Source: Acidobacteriota bacterium
Lineage (GTDB): Bacteria > Acidobacteriota > Blastocatellia > UBA7656
Reading direction: 5' to 3'
Length of the DNA: 64,000 nt
Assembly (NCBI GenBank): GCA_040754075.1
Contig: JBFMDH010000016.1
Coordinates: forward strand, 1-64,000
In this document: positions 17,951 to 27,374 of the stretch, in pieces
Layout: each line of letters starts with the position of its first letter
Position numbering within the stretch: the stretch's first letter is position 1
Made by a program: the position numbers and the translations under genes
Notes under the pieces: generated by a model
The model's database searches: none
Seen by the model: only the letters and a program-made list of their open reading frames with translations
Told to the model about the DNA's origin: nothing

Positions 17951-18979
17951 ATGCAGGAAACCGGATACCAGCTTCACGACATAAAATGACAAGGCGGCAA
18001 TCAGCGCAGACATCGGGATCGTCAGCACCCACGCCCAGATGACCGACCGCGCTACGCCCCAGCGAACTGCCGATAGACGTTTGGAAGTGCCGACACCGGC
18101 AATCGCGCCGGTAATCGTATGCGTGGTACTTACGGGGATGCCGCCATAAGTCGATGCGGCAATCGCAATCGCGCCTGCGGTTTCGGCGGCAACGCCACCA
18201 ATCGGACGAAGCTTGGTAATGCGTGCTCCCATTGTATGAACGATGCGCCAACCACCTGACAATGTGCCAAGCCCGATGGCTGCATGGCAACTCAACACCA
18301 CCCAGATCGGCACTTCTTTCGTCGCGTTGGGATCAATATTGGCATAAACCAGAACTGCCGCAATGATGCCCATAGTTTTTTGCGCGTCATTGCCGCCGTG
18401 ACCGAGGCTGAATAAAGCAGCGGAGAGCAGTTGTAGTCTGCGGAATAATTTATCGACGCGCTCAGGGGCTTTGTTGCGGAAAATCCAAAGCAAGGCGACC
18501 ATTAATAAAAGTCCAAGCAGCATCCCGACCAGCGGCGAAATGACGATGAAGGAGAGAGTCTTAACCCACCCTTCCTTAACGAACAATCCATCGAAGCCAC
18601 CATGCGCCGCAACCGCAGAGCCTGCCAGCCCGCCAATCAAGGCGTGCGACGAACTCGAAGGCAACCCGTAATACCAGGTAATGAGATTCCAGATAACTGC
18701 GCCCAATACCCCGCAAAATATCGCCCATAAACGCCAGTTTTCGCCGATCAGTTGAATATTGAGCATGCCTTTGCCGATGGTTGAAGCGACTTTGGTTCCG
18801 AATATGGCAAAGGCGATGAAATTGAAAAATGCTGCCCAGATGACCGCCGCGCCCGGCGACAGCACGCGCGTCGAGACCACTGTGGCAATGGAATTCGCTG
18901 CATCATGAAATCCGTTGACGTAATCGAATATGAGAGCAACCAGTATGATAACAACAACAAAGACCATCAACGCCGACAT
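17948..18979 (-). CDS. pit: PiT-family inorganic phosphate transporter
   Basis: 343 residues, hydrophobic, about 10 membrane segments. The duplicated PiT signature is present: FDYVNGFHDAANSIATVVST near the N-terminus and LGHGGNDAQKTMGIIAAVL in the second half, together with GLPSSSSHALIGGLAG and IPVSTTHTITGAIAG. It moves phosphate as a metal-phosphate complex, with protons or sodium. AGGAGG lies upstream of the ATG. It follows the DUF47 gene on the same strand, a common pair in which DUF47 modulates Pit. The stop codon comes from the end of a MITE-like element. Confidence 0.93.
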   Translation of the reverse strand: MSALMVFVVVIILVALIFDYVNGFHDAANSIATVVSTRVLSPGAAVIWAAFFNFIAFAIFGTKVASTIGKGMLNIQLIGENWRLWAIFCGVLGAVIWNLITWYYGLPSSSSHALIGGLAGSAVAAHGGFDGLFVKEGWVKTLSFIVISPLVGMLLGLLLMVALLWIFRNKAPERVDKLFRRLQLLSAALFSLGHGGNDAQKTMGIIAAVLVYANIDPNATKEVPIWVVLSCHAAIGLGTLSGGWRIVHTMGARITKLRPIGGVAAETAGAIAIAASTYGGIPVSTTHTITGAIAGVGTSKRLSAVRWGVARSVIWAWVLTIPMSALIAALSFYVVKLVSGFLH

Positions 18980-18994
18980 AGGCGTGAACCTCCT

Positions 18995-19112
18995 CAGTCC
19001 GGTAGCCGGTAGTCAGTCAGCAGTAGCCGGTTTTGAATTTCTTGATTAGCTGACTTCACTTGCTGACTAATCAGCCTGGCTACCGGTTGCTGGCTACCGA
19101 CTGCCGACTATT
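18995..19112. repeat. Inverted array of GTAGCC/GTAGTCAG-type repeats
   Basis: On the left GGTAGCCGGTAGTCAGTCAG and a further AGTAGCCGG; on the right GGCTACCGGTTGCTGGCTAC and CGACTGCCGACTA, which are near reverse complements. The result is a large imperfect hairpin that fills the whole gap between the DUF47 gene and pit. It could affect read-through or message stability between the two. Confidence 0.55.
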
Positions 19113-19725
19113 TATTTTTAACCACAACGGCTTCGAGCGCTTCGGCTACATCTTTGCAACGGTCGAGCGAGTTTTCCAATTCTTCATAGATGGCTTTCCA
19201 CTTGATGATCGAAATCGGGTCTTTTTCTTCTCTGAAGAGAGCGCGAATGGAATCGTTGTAAAGTGAATCGCCCTGTTTTTCAAGGTCATAAATGGCTCGC
19301 AAATGCCTGGTCATCAATTCATGTTTTTCCAATTGCGCAAAAGCATGGGCAAGTTCTGTAGTGGCTTTTCCCAATAGTCCGGCAATTTCAGGGACATTGT
19401 TTTTCGGTTGGGGAATATCGTAAATATCGAGGTTTCTTGCCAGTTCGTTGATTAAATCAATGACATCATCCAACTCTTTAACCAGCAGGAAAATATCCTC
19501 GCGATCAAGCGGAGTGATGAAACTGGTGTTGAGTTTCTGGGTGATGGTGGCGGCGATTTCATCGCAGGCTACCTCTACACTTTTAATCTGTTCGGCATAT
19601 TTCACCCGATTGTCATAATCCTGGAATAGTTTTACAAAAAGGCTGGCACCATCGTTTACTTTTGAAGCCATTTCGTGCAGCCATAAAAAATATTTTTCTT
19701 CTCTTGGAATGAATCGAAATCCCAT
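19108..19725 (-). CDS. DUF47 family PhoU-like protein (Pit accessory)
   Basis: 205 residues, mostly helical. Starts MGFRFIPREEKYFLWLHEMA and carries the family's FITPLDREDIFLLVKELDDV segment (about 68-87) and EELENSLDRCKDVAEALE near the end. DUF47 (TIGR00153) proteins resemble PhoU and are usually encoded next to pit genes; they are thought to regulate transport. GAGGAA precedes the ATG. A well-formed promoter with Pho-box-like repeats lies upstream, so the pair is probably induced by phosphate limitation. Confidence 0.88.
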   Translation of the reverse strand: MGFRFIPREEKYFLWLHEMASKVNDGASLFVKLFQDYDNRVKYAEQIKSVEVACDEIAATITQKLNTSFITPLDREDIFLLVKELDDVIDLINELARNLDIYDIPQPKNNVPEIAGLLGKATTELAHAFAQLEKHELMTRHLRAIYDLEKQGDSLYNDSIRALFREEKDPISIIKWKAIYEELENSLDRCKDVAEALEAVVVKNK

Positions 19726-19768
19726 ATTTCCTCTTTTTAAATCAATTTAGATTTCGCAAAGACGCTTG

Positions 19769-19824
19769 ATTCTAGGGAGCATCTTGTAGAGCGTCAATTT
19801 AACATATGTTAAATAAATCTTAAA
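19769..19824 (-). promoter_or_regulatory. Promoter with Pho-box-like repeats for the DUF47-pit operon
   Basis: On the minus strand TTGACG (complement of 19792-19797) and TAGAAT (complement of 19769-19774) are 17 bp apart, both 5 of 6 to consensus. Directly upstream and overlapping the -35 are repeats spaced 11 bp: TTTAAGAT (19817-19824), TTTAACAT (19806-19813) and a weaker TTAAATTG (19795-19802). Tandem 8-mers of the form YTTAAYYW with an 11-bp period are the PhoB/PhoP binding pattern known from other phyla. The regulator itself is not in the window. Confidence 0.6.
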
Positions 19825-19880
19825 TCTCTATAAAAATTTAGCGTCGAATAGTTTTAATTTAAGGAAGATTTTCAAAGGGG

Positions 19881-19927
19881 AATCGCCCGGAGTTGCCCAA
19901 AGATTCTTTGAATAACTCCGGGCGATT
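19881..19927. terminator. Long perfect hairpin, terminator-like
   Basis: AATCGCCCGGAGTT (19881-19894) pairs exactly with AACTCCGGGCGATT (19914-19927), and the loop contains a second stem CAAAG/CTTTG. It lies after the sulfotransferase gene and before the DUF47 promoter, so it probably ends the former. The T-run is weak. Confidence 0.5.
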
Positions 19928-19988
19928 GGCATTTTGTGATGGCAAAGCCGCTTTTCGGATTAAAGCAGGTTGCCGCCTGATAAAATCT

Positions 19989-20567
19989 TTAGCGTCTTTG
20001 GCGGTGTAAAGCGTGGTCAACAACGGCAAGCATCGCCTGACTATTTAGTTGCCCATTGAAAAACTCATTTACCCGTTCGATGTTTGCCGCAGGGGTTTCG
20101 AGCGTGTCGTTGTAACTGATATAGAGGCAAGCCATATTTGGTTGACTCGCAATAAAGTTTTCGATGTCCTGCAAATGTTTGTTGAACATCGCCGCCATTT
20201 TATCATCGGCGATGGTATCGGTCGGTTGTCCGCGTCGTATGAGCATCTGTCGCTGCGATGCGAGTATCTCTTCCATCTTGCGGCGCATGAAAATAATTTT
20301 GTAATGGTAATCTTTCGGCAAAGGTTTCAAGAGCATGGAAATCACTTTGATGACCTTGCCCTGACATTCGCTGACCCAGGAATTGTCTTTGTCGAGTTGT
20401 TTAACCTTTTCGAGTTCGTAATAGCCTTTGGGATTGTCTTCATCGGCGGTTCTCAGATTATCGGTTACGGCTTCAAGACCGCCTTCTACGAGCATCTTCA
20501 TCATCATCGAAGTTCCCGAACGCGGAAGCCCGGAAACCACGATGATGGACTTTTGATTATCAAACAT
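19989..20567 (-). CDS. Sulfotransferase-like P-loop protein
   Basis: 192 residues. The N-terminal SIIVVSGLPRSGTSMMMKML is the PAPS-binding phosphosulfate loop of the sulfotransferase superfamily. A segment DYHYKIIFMRRKMEEILASQ (about 86-105) matches the region with the conserved basic residue that binds the 3' phosphate. Shorter than most sulfotransferases (250-300). Acceptor unknown; kinases with a similar loop are an alternative. It follows a small gene by 21 bp on the same strand and the two look co-transcribed. Confidence 0.75.
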   Translation of the reverse strand: MFDNQKSIIVVSGLPRSGTSMMMKMLVEGGLEAVTDNLRTADEDNPKGYYELEKVKQLDKDNSWVSECQGKVIKVISMLLKPLPKDYHYKIIFMRRKMEEILASQRQMLIRRGQPTDTIADDKMAAMFNKHLQDIENFIASQPNMACLYISYNDTLETPAANIERVNEFFNGQLNSQAMLAVVDHALHRQRR

Positions 20568-20588
20568 TTAATCGTCCTCTTAAAAATT

Positions 20589-20789
20589 TTATGAAATTAT
20601 TGCCTCGGTTTTTTTGCGAATTTCATAGCCGGTCACTACGCTTTGACCATTGGGATAGTGCGTCCAAAACCAGATGACCTCTTCATCCGCATTCAATTCA
20701 ACGCCGAAAACCGGCGAACCGTTTTCCGCCAGTTGCGTAACCGGCGGTTGCACGTAGCGTTGCGGATTATCAGCGGATGTTGCATTCAT
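20589..20789 (-). CDS. Small conserved-looking hypothetical protein
   Basis: 66 residues from ATG at 20789, which has GGAGGTC 5 nt upstream. The sequence is MNATSADNPQRYVQPPVTQL and then a compact core ending YEIRKKTEAIIS, with aromatic residues in EEVIWFWTHYPNG. It is upstream of the sulfotransferase gene, probably in one operon. I do not recognise the family. Confidence 0.6.
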   Translation of the reverse strand: MNATSADNPQRYVQPPVTQLAENGSPVFGVELNADEEVIWFWTHYPNGQSVVTGYEIRKKTEAIIS

Positions 20790-20903
20790 AATGACCTCCA
20801 AAGCTTGCATAATTTTCACTCACCGATTAAGCCTAACACAGCCATTCGACGGATTGCAGCACGCCTGATATTTGAAAATCGCTTGACAATTGAAAAGCCT
20901 AAA

Positions 20904-21497
20904 TCATTTTTGCGCGCAGCGATTTTCAAAGGCGAGAATTTTATCTTCCTGCTGCAACGTGAGTCCGATGTCATCCAAGCCCTTTAATAAACAGTCGCGG
21001 CGAAAGGCCTCAACTGCAAAGTGGCAATTCAACCCTTCGGTATCCGATACCGTCTGCTTTTCCAAATCCACCGTCAGTTGATAGCCAGCGATTCGATTGA
21101 TCCGTTGAAAAATCTGTTCAACTTCATCTTCCGTGAGGCGTACCGGCAGCAGTCCGTTTTGCAGACAGTTGTTGTAAAAAATATCCGCAAACGATGGCGC
21201 GATGATGACGCGAAAGCCGTAATCCTGCAAAGCCCACGGCGCATGTTCACGCGACGAACCGCACCCGAAATTGGTGCGCGCCACCAGAATGGTCGCGCCG
21301 TGAAAACGCGGTTGATTCAACTCGAAATCCTCTTTCGGCGAACCGTCTTCGTTGAAACGCCAATCGAAAAACAGAAACTCACCGAAGCCCGTCCGTTCGA
21401 TGCGTTTGAGAAATTGCTTGGGAATAATCTGGTCTGTGTCTACGTGTACGCGGTCAAGCGCCGCCACGATTCCCGTGTGTTTGGTAAATGGTTTCAT
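20904..21497 (-). CDS. leuD: 3-isopropylmalate dehydratase small subunit
   Basis: 197 residues. With LeuC it isomerises 2-isopropylmalate to 3-isopropylmalate in leucine synthesis. Visible family motifs are [20 protein letters not shown] (about 22-41), [18 protein letters not shown] (about 77-94) and the swivelling-domain end. The start is 1 bp after the stop of the adenine methylase gene, which separates it from leuC. Cytoplasmic. Confidence 0.95.
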   Translation of the reverse strand: MKPFTKHTGIVAALDRVHVDTDQIIPKQFLKRIERTGFGEFLFFDWRFNEDGSPKEDFELNQPRFHGATILVARTNFGCGSSREHAPWALQDYGFRVIIAPSFADIFYNNCLQNGLLPVRLTEDEVEQIFQRINRIAGYQLTVDLEKQTVSDTEGLNCHFAVEAFRRDCLLKGLDDIGLTLQQEDKILAFENRCAQK

Positions 21498-21498
21498 A

Positions 21499-22626
21499 CT
21501 ATTTTTTCAATAAAAACAAATACTCGTAATTTTCTTTTTCGTCTTCGCGAATCCATTCATTTGTCCAACGCATCCGCGCCATCACATTGCGACGATAATC
21601 GACTTTAACGAATTCCAGTATCTTGCCTAGATAGGAAAGAATGTCATGCAAAGCTTCGGCAGTGGCTCTGCCCCCCGAACTGTACGACAAAATAATATGA
21701 CGCGCCTTGCACTGGCGAAGCATTCGCTCTATCGCTTCAACGACAATAAAATTTCCGTTCTCGCTTTTGCGAAAATCTTCAAAGACCGAACCGGCGATTA
21801 CATCGGATGAATCGCTGCGCCGTTTGACTTTGCCGAAAAGCTCCGGGCGGTCATTCAAGCAGATGGTCGTCCACAAGTGATAATAGGCTGCATAGCGAAT
21901 TCTTGACGGCGGCATCTTTTCATTATTCGAGCCATAAGGCGGATCGAAATAGGCTAAATCGGTTTCAACTTTTTCGAGCGCATCGAAAATATCGCCTTGA
22001 TACACCTGATGTTCAATGCTTGAGTGAATGAGTAGCGGAACCCGCAGTTTCAATGTGCCAAACGAACGCGGCGACCACGCATTCAAGTAAGAAGCGAAAT
22101 GTCCAAGGGTGCTATCGACTTCATCGAGCGCCAGCATCAAACTCGTGAGCAACACCGCAGTTTCGATTTCGTCTAATTTTAAATTATCAATCTCTTCGCG
22201 AATCGCATCGAGCTTTTGTGTGTTATGAATCTGAAAAGGTTTTTTCAAGCCATCGGCATTCGTCGAAGCCCCGCCATTCGATGACCCGCCATAATGCTGG
22301 GTAAACCAGCCGTCTCGCGGCGGCAGCGCATTCAAATGGTCAATCAGTTTTTGATAGTACGTCGCCGGTTTTTGATTTTTGAGATAACAAAAACCAAATA
22401 CTTTTGACCAGACTGCAATGTCATTCGCCGCGACCTGATAACCGAGTTTGGCAAACGCCTGCGATACGCGAGTGGTTCCCGCAAACCCATCAAAAACGCT
22501 GCGCGCTTTGACCGTTTCTGCCAGTTGCAAAATATAAGGCAATAGGCGCTTTTTTGACCCGGCGTATTTGATTCCCTCAGTGCCCGGTAATTTAAAAGCT
22601 GATTCAGGCATGGTTACGAGCGTCAT
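21499..22626 (-). CDS. D12-class N6-adenine DNA methyltransferase, embedded in the leu operon
   Basis: 375 residues; an in-frame ATG at 22611 is an alternative start and neither has a clear ribosome site. [15 protein letters not shown] (about 19-33) and [20 protein letters not shown] (about 43-62) form the SAM-binding motif, and [11 protein letters not shown] (about 225) is catalytic motif IV (DPPY). The domain matches MethyltransfD12/Dam-like enzymes that methylate adenine in DNA. No restriction enzyme gene is adjacent, so it is an orphan. It lies 31 bp after leuC and 1 bp before leuD, an unexpected place that suggests transcription with leucine synthesis. The target site cannot be read from the sequence. 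Confidence 0.88.
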   Translation of the reverse strand: MTLVTMPESAFKLPGTEGIKYAGSKKRLLPYILQLAETVKARSVFDGFAGTTRVSQAFAKLGYQVAANDIAVWSKVFGFCYLKNQKPATYYQKLIDHLNALPPRDGWFTQHYGGSSNGGASTNADGLKKPFQIHNTQKLDAIREEIDNLKLDEIETAVLLTSLMLALDEVDSTLGHFASYLNAWSPRSFGTLKLRVPLLIHSSIEHQVYQGDIFDALEKVETDLAYFDPPYGSNNEKMPPSRIRYAAYYHLWTTICLNDRPELFGKVKRRSDSSDVIAGSVFEDFRKSENGNFIVVEAIERMLRQCKARHIILSYSSGGRATAEALHDILSYLGKILEFVKVDYRRNVMARMRWTNEWIREDEKENYEYLFLLKK

Positions 22627-22657
22627 AAATCATTAGCCGTTTTGCAAACCCCACTCA

Positions 22658-24064
22658 CTATTCCCAGTTTCTGACATCAACAAAGCGTCCGGCAACGGCT
22701 GCTGCCGCCGCCATCGCAGGGCTGACCAGGTGTGTGCGTCCGCCGCGCCCTTGTCGTCCTTCAAAATTGCGATTTGATGTTGAAGCGCAACGTTCGCCGG
22801 GATTCAAAATATCGGGGTTCATGCCAAGACACATGCTGCAACCCGATTCGCGCCAGTCGAATCCCGCATCTTTGAAAATTTTATCCAAACCTTCGCGTTC
22901 GGCTGCCGCTTTGATGCGTTGCGAACCCGGCACTACCATCGCCTGAACCTTGGAATGCACCCGTTTGCCTTTAATGGTTTGTGCTGCAACGCGCAAATCT
23001 TCAATACGCGAATTGGTGCAGGAACCGATAAATACGCGGTCGAGGTTAATCCAGGCGATGGGCATTCCGGCTTCAAGCCCCATGTATTCAAGCGCGCGCC
23101 GCGATGCCTTGCGCATATTCTCATCTTCAAATGATTCAGGGTCGGGAACCGCGCCGGTTACATCTGTCACCATTCCGGGACTGGTTCCCCAACTGACTTG
23201 CGGCGCAAGGTTGGTTACATCAAGCGTAAGTTCTTTATCAAAAACCGCGTCTTCATCGGTCGGTAACTTCCGCCATTCAGCAACCGCTTCGGAAAAATTT
23301 TTCGGCGCAAATTCGCGACCTTCGAGATAGGCGAAAGTCGTTTCGTCAGGCGCAATCATGCCGGCGCGCGCCCCCGCTTCGATGGACATATTGCAAACCG
23401 TCATGCGTTCTTCCATCGTGAGATTTTGAATGGTTTCACCGGCGTATTCGATAACGTGACCGGTTGCGCCATCCGTGCCGATGGTGCGAATGATGAATAA
23501 AATCAAGTCTTTTGCCGATACCCCGTCAGCGAGTTTGCCATTGACACTTATGCGAAAAGTTTTCGGTTTGGCTTGCGTCAGGCACTGGGTGGCGAGGACG
23601 TGTTCGACTTCACTGGTTCCAATGCCGAAAGCCAGCGCCCCGAATGCGCCGTGCGTCGCGGTGTGCGAATCGCCACACACAATCGTCATTCCCGGTTGGG
23701 TGATGCCCAGTTCAGGACCGATGACATGGACAATGCCCTGGTTGGGACTATCAAGTCCATAAAGCGGCACGCCGAATTCTTTGCAGTTCGCTTCGAGTGT
23801 GCTGATTTGTTGTTTGGCAATCGGGTCGAGAATCGGCAAAGCCCTGTCTGTGGTTGGGATGTTGTGGTCAACCGTCGCATAGGTTAAATCTGTGCGGCGA
23901 ACTTTGCGACCATTCAGGCGCAGCCCCTCGAAGGCTTGCGGCGAAGTGACTTCGTGAACCAGGTGACAATCAATGTAAAGCAGCGCGGGTTTGTCTGCTT
24001 CCTGTGCAACGATGTGAGCATTCCAGATTTTTTCAAATAGAGTTTGCGGCATAACGGTTTTCAA
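22658..24064 (-). CDS. leuC: 3-isopropylmalate dehydratase large subunit
   Basis: 468 residues, the normal size. It carries the [4Fe-4S] cluster of isopropylmalate isomerase: first Cys in [10 protein letters not shown], the other two in [12 protein letters not shown]. Also [20 protein letters not shown] near residue 130 and the [20 protein letters not shown] end. First gene of leuC / adenine methylase / leuD on the minus strand, 9 bp downstream of the VOC gene. No clear ribosome site before the ATG. Confidence 0.96.
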   Translation of the reverse strand: MKTVMPQTLFEKIWNAHIVAQEADKPALLYIDCHLVHEVTSPQAFEGLRLNGRKVRRTDLTYATVDHNIPTTDRALPILDPIAKQQISTLEANCKEFGVPLYGLDSPNQGIVHVIGPELGITQPGMTIVCGDSHTATHGAFGALAFGIGTSEVEHVLATQCLTQAKPKTFRISVNGKLADGVSAKDLILFIIRTIGTDGATGHVIEYAGETIQNLTMEERMTVCNMSIEAGARAGMIAPDETTFAYLEGREFAPKNFSEAVAEWRKLPTDEDAVFDKELTLDVTNLAPQVSWGTSPGMVTDVTGAVPDPESFEDENMRKASRRALEYMGLEAGMPIAWINLDRVFIGSCTNSRIEDLRVAAQTIKGKRVHSKVQAMVVPGSQRIKAAAEREGLDKIFKDAGFDWRESGCSMCLGMNPDILNPGERCASTSNRNFEGRQGRGGRTHLVSPAMAAAAAVAGRFVDVRNWE

Positions 24065-24073
24065 ATTGGATTT

Positions 24074-24493
24074 TTAATTTTCACTTTGCGGGTCGGGCGC
24101 GCCTTTGAATTCAATGGTGTTGCCTTCGGGGTCGCGGATGTAAAGCGATGGCCCGTAACCTTCCGCGCCGTAATTATGATAAAGCGCGCTTGCTTCGACA
24201 CGGTGTTTTTGCAAATGCGCGAGCAGCGATGCTAAATCGAAAGGCTCGATGCGCAAACAGAGATGGTCGAGGTTGTGCCCTTCATTTTCGGGCGCTTTGC
24301 CGCCCGCAAGTCCCAACTTGCCATCGACTGAAATAAGGTCAATCATCGACTTGCCGGCGCGCAGATGCGCCAATCCCAAATCCTCATTGCGTTTATCCAT
24401 AGAGCATCCGACGACTTCGCAATAGAACTGCACCATCGTTTCGAGATTGCGAACACGAATTACCAGATGATCAAGTTGTTGAATTTCAAACAT
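24074..24493 (-). CDS. VOC (glyoxalase/bleomycin-resistance fold) protein
   Basis: 139 residues with the paired beta-alpha-beta-beta-beta modules of the vicinal oxygen chelate fold. Probable metal ligands are His9 in QLDHLVIRVRN, His76 in NLDHLCLRI, and a Glu in DPEGNTIEFKG near 128. Members act as glyoxalases, dioxygenases or fosfomycin-resistance transferases; substrate unknown. It is 9 bp upstream of leuC and so may head that operon. Confidence 0.82.
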   Translation of the reverse strand: MFEIQQLDHLVIRVRNLETMVQFYCEVVGCSMDKRNEDLGLAHLRAGKSMIDLISVDGKLGLAGGKAPENEGHNLDHLCLRIEPFDLASLLAHLQKHRVEASALYHNYGAEGYGPSLYIRDPEGNTIEFKGAPDPQSEN

Positions 24494-24557
24494 GCTTGTT
24501 TTTCTCGAAGTAACTTATATTTTTGAAAAAAGAAAATAGACAAAATACGTTGCTCAG

Positions 24558-24593
24558 GTTGAGAACCTCGCGGTCAGCGACCACTTGCTCAAC
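24558..24593. repeat. REP-like palindrome, copy 1
   Basis: GTTGAG (24558-24563) pairs with CTCAAC (24588-24593), with an inner TCGC/GCGA stem. On the minus strand the core reads AAGTGGTCGCTGACCGC, matching cores at 42171-42188 and 59647-59664 (consensus AAGYRGTCNYTGACYGC preceded by GTTGAGN). It lies between the VOC and DHH genes. Confidence 0.5.
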
Positions 24594-24610
24594 GGGTTAT
24601 GGAATATTAT

Positions 24611-25564
24611 TTATGTCCGCAATTCTTCGGCAATCGATAGCGCGACTTCGCGCGCGCGGTCAATTTCATCCGTGCGATAGGAAATTGCGCCAACCACAGC
24701 GTGACCGCCGCCGTTATAGCGTTCACAAATCGAAGCCAGATTGTGGCGGCGCGGTGTGGGACTCCAGGGATTAAAACCTACAGACACTTTCGAGCGCGTC
24801 GGGGTTAAACTGAGTCCCACCGAATAAACGCATTCGGGAAATAAATGATAGGGAATGAATTTGCTGTAGCCCGTCGCATCGTGGGCGCTTAAATCAAAAT
24901 AGACCACCCCGCGTTCAACCTGCGCGGCTTCGCTGATTAAATCAATCATCTGTTGATGACGGGCAAACAACGGTTGAAACTCTTTTTGAAATTCTTCACC
25001 GGCAACGATGGCATCAAGCGACTGATGCTGCATTCCGTGAATGATTTTCTGCATCAAGGCTTTATTATTGCTCGATTCGACGACCATCATAATTTTGAGC
25101 GCCGGTTCTTTGAGTTCGACCGCGACCTTTGCGGTTTCGTATTGCGCGCCGTCGATGATGTCCGCCCATTTGATGAGTTCGGATAAATCGCTGGCATCGA
25201 AAGCGAATTTTTCGTGGAGCGTATCGGCAATAAATTTGGTGCAGGATTTGTAATCGGGATTATAGAATTTGGTTTCCCAGGTATGGTTGCGGTACTGGCT
25301 TTCGTCGGCGGTGGAAAGAAAGGCGCTTTGGTGGTGGTCAAACCACCAGGTCAATTTATCGGTCGGACTATATTTGAAATCGACGATGGCATTTTGGTCG
25401 CCATCGAAATTTTCTTCTTCGATAAATTTCTGATTCGGTTGATGCGATAATCCGCGAAAACCGATTTCCGCATCGGGCATCTTTTCTTTGATGAATCTGG
25501 CGAAAACCGCCGCCGACGCAAACCCGTCAAAGCAATGGTCGTGATGTAATACTCTAAATTTCAT
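24611..25564 (-). CDS. DHH-family phosphoesterase
   Basis: 317 residues. The N-terminus FRVLHHDHCFDGFASAAVFA holds the first metal motif (HxDxxDG-like), WWFDHHQSAF (about 73-82) the DHH motif, and YNGGGHAVVGAISYRTDE near 290-307 the GGGH of the DHHA1 substrate domain. Enzymes of this type include RecJ exonucleases, nanoRNases, c-di-AMP phosphodiesterases and pyrophosphatases. Size fits a nanoRNase-like or small phosphodiesterase rather than RecJ. The exact substrate cannot be chosen. No Shine-Dalgarno before the ATG. Confidence 0.82.
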   Translation of the reverse strand: MKFRVLHHDHCFDGFASAAVFARFIKEKMPDAEIGFRGLSHQPNQKFIEEENFDGDQNAIVDFKYSPTDKLTWWFDHHQSAFLSTADESQYRNHTWETKFYNPDYKSCTKFIADTLHEKFAFDASDLSELIKWADIIDGAQYETAKVAVELKEPALKIMMVVESSNNKALMQKIIHGMQHQSLDAIVAGEEFQKEFQPLFARHQQMIDLISEAAQVERGVVYFDLSAHDATGYSKFIPYHLFPECVYSVGLSLTPTRSKVSVGFNPWSPTPRRHNLASICERYNGGGHAVVGAISYRTDEIDRAREVALSIAEELRT

Positions 25565-25810
25565 TCGGTGTGTCTGTCTTTCTATCGGGACAAAAATTTA
25601 ACTCGACAATGTACCATTTTCAACGCTACATGGTGAAGGCGAATTCAAGTAGTTATAAACAACCTCGGTTAAAAATTGCCTTATTGATTCAGAACATTAT
25701 TAAACTAGCGCTCACGGCAAACGCCACTTGACCGATAAATAAAAGGGAAGAAATCGCGGGTTGACGACGTCCAAATCGGGTATTCAAAAATTGTTTGAAA
25801 GGCGAACGAA

Positions 25811-26212
25811 ATGAAAATTCAAAAACTGGCAATGGCGCTTACCATCATCAACCTGGTGATGTTGACCTACAACTTGATTCATCTACGCCCGGTTGCGGCA
25901 GATGACATCGCGCCTGTGCTGCGCGGTCGCAAACTCGAAATCGTTGATGAACGCGGGAAGATTCGCGCCCGCATTAACATTGAACCCGCTGTCAAAGCCG
26001 CCGACGGCAAAACCTATCCCGAATCGGCGGTCTTTCGCCTGACTGACCCGCAGGGGCGCATTCGCGTCAAACTCGGTGCTGACCAGGACGGTTCAGGTTT
26101 AATGCTTGCCGATGATGCGCAACAACCCGGCATTCATATGCTGGCAAAAGATACCGGGAGTTTTCTGAAAATCATCAACAAAAATGGGCGCGAACAGTTA
26201 ATCAAGCCTTGA
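25811..26212 (+). CDS. Small membrane-anchored or secreted hypothetical protein
   Basis: 133 residues; AAGGCGAAC precedes the ATG. A hydrophobic N-terminal segment (about 5-30, LAMALTIINLVMLTYNLIHL) could be a signal anchor. The rest is beta-rich with recurrent phrases: KLEIVDERGKIRARINI, VFRLTDPQGRIRVKLG, MLAKDTGSFLKIINKNGREQ. This looks like a small exported beta protein. Family unknown to me. Its 3' end overlaps the converging aminotransferase gene by 11 bp. Confidence 0.65.
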   Translation: MKIQKLAMALTIINLVMLTYNLIHLRPVAADDIAPVLRGRKLEIVDERGKIRARINIEPAVKAADGKTYPESAVFRLTDPQGRIRVKLGADQDGSGLMLADDAQQPGIHMLAKDTGSFLKIINKNGREQLIKP

Positions 26213-27374
26213 GCACTTCACAGAATTTTTCAATCTCGGTTTCGGTGTTGTAATAATGCACGGAAGCGCGAATGACGCTGGCAAGCTCACGTTGCTGCAT
26301 ATCAATCAAGGTATATTCGGCAGGCGATGACCAGACATTGATTTGATGTTCGGCTCGCAGTTGTTCGCGCAACTCTTTGGGGTCTTTGCCTTCAACGGTG
26401 AAGGTGACGATACCTGAACGCCTTTCGCCAAGGTCGGTCACCATAACGCCGGGTATGGCGCGCAAACCTTGGCGCAAAGTTTCGGCAAGCAGATTCACCC
26501 GCTTGGCAATCGCCGCGATGCCGAGTTCGCGGGCATAATCAATCGCTACGCCCAGACCGATTTTCCCCGCGAAATTGCATTCCCAGTTTTCAAATCGTCG
26601 GGCATCATCGCGGATTTTAAATTCATTCAATGATGTCCACTCGGCGGCATGTAAATCGAGAAGCGGCGGCTCCAGTTGTTCGATCAGTTGGCGGCGCACA
26701 TATAAAAACCCTGTGCCGCGTGGTCCGCGCAAATATTTTCTGCCGGTAGCCGAAAGCATATCGCAACCGATTTCCTCAACATTCAAATCCAGCTGTCCTG
26801 CCGATTGACAGGCATCCAGAAGATAATAAACCTTCGCTTCACGCGCCACTTTACCGATTTCCGCAGCCGGGTTGACGAGTCCGCCGTTGGTCGGAACGTG
26901 GGTGATGGAAATGAGTTTTACTTGCTCGTCCATCATCGCGCGCAAATCTTCAACCGAGGTTTGCCCGTAATCGTCATTGGGTATGACTTCAACCACGGCT
27001 CCGGTTTTGCGGGCGACCTGCAAATAGGCGATATAGTTGCTGGCGTATTCGGCAACCGATGTCAGGATGCGGTCACCGGCTTTAAAAGGAATCGCATAAA
27101 ACGCCATGTCCCAGGCGCGTGTGGCGTTTTCAATAATCGCCACCTCATCCGGGTGGCAATTGAGTAACGCGGCGACCGCATCATAAGTGTGTTCGATGGC
27201 GTCGAGTTGGTCTGTGTAAGCTTCGTAAGCGCCGATGCGCGTTTCGCGTTCGAGGTGTTCGATGACGGCTTGCACAACCGGTTGCGGCATCAAAGCGGCT
27301 CCGGCGTTATTGAAATGAATGATGGATTGGCAAGCCGGCGTATCGCGTCTGACTCGTGCAATATCAATGCTCAT
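26202..27374 (-). CDS. Class V aminotransferase (cysteine desulfurase / isopenicillin epimerase-like)
   Basis: 390 residues. PLP-binding features: HFNNAGAALMP near the N-terminus, DACQSAGQLDL with Asp188, and the Schiff-base lysine in SATGRKYLRGPRGTGFLYV (Lys213). It lacks the cysteine-bearing active loop of a clear IscS or SufS; the pattern fits the CsdA/isopenicillin N epimerase-like subgroup. Reaction uncertain. Single gene, converging with the small gene at 25811-26212. Confidence 0.85.
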   Translation of the reverse strand: MSIDIARVRRDTPACQSIIHFNNAGAALMPQPVVQAVIEHLERETRIGAYEAYTDQLDAIEHTYDAVAALLNCHPDEVAIIENATRAWDMAFYAIPFKAGDRILTSVAEYASNYIAYLQVARKTGAVVEVIPNDDYGQTSVEDLRAMMDEQVKLISITHVPTNGGLVNPAAEIGKVAREAKVYYLLDACQSAGQLDLNVEEIGCDMLSATGRKYLRGPRGTGFLYVRRQLIEQLEPPLLDLHAAEWTSLNEFKIRDDARRFENWECNFAGKIGLGVAIDYARELGIAAIAKRVNLLAETLRQGLRAIPGVMVTDLGERRSGIVTFTVEGKDPKELREQLRAEHQINVWSSPAEYTLIDMQQRELASVIRASVHYYNTETEIEKFCEVLKA

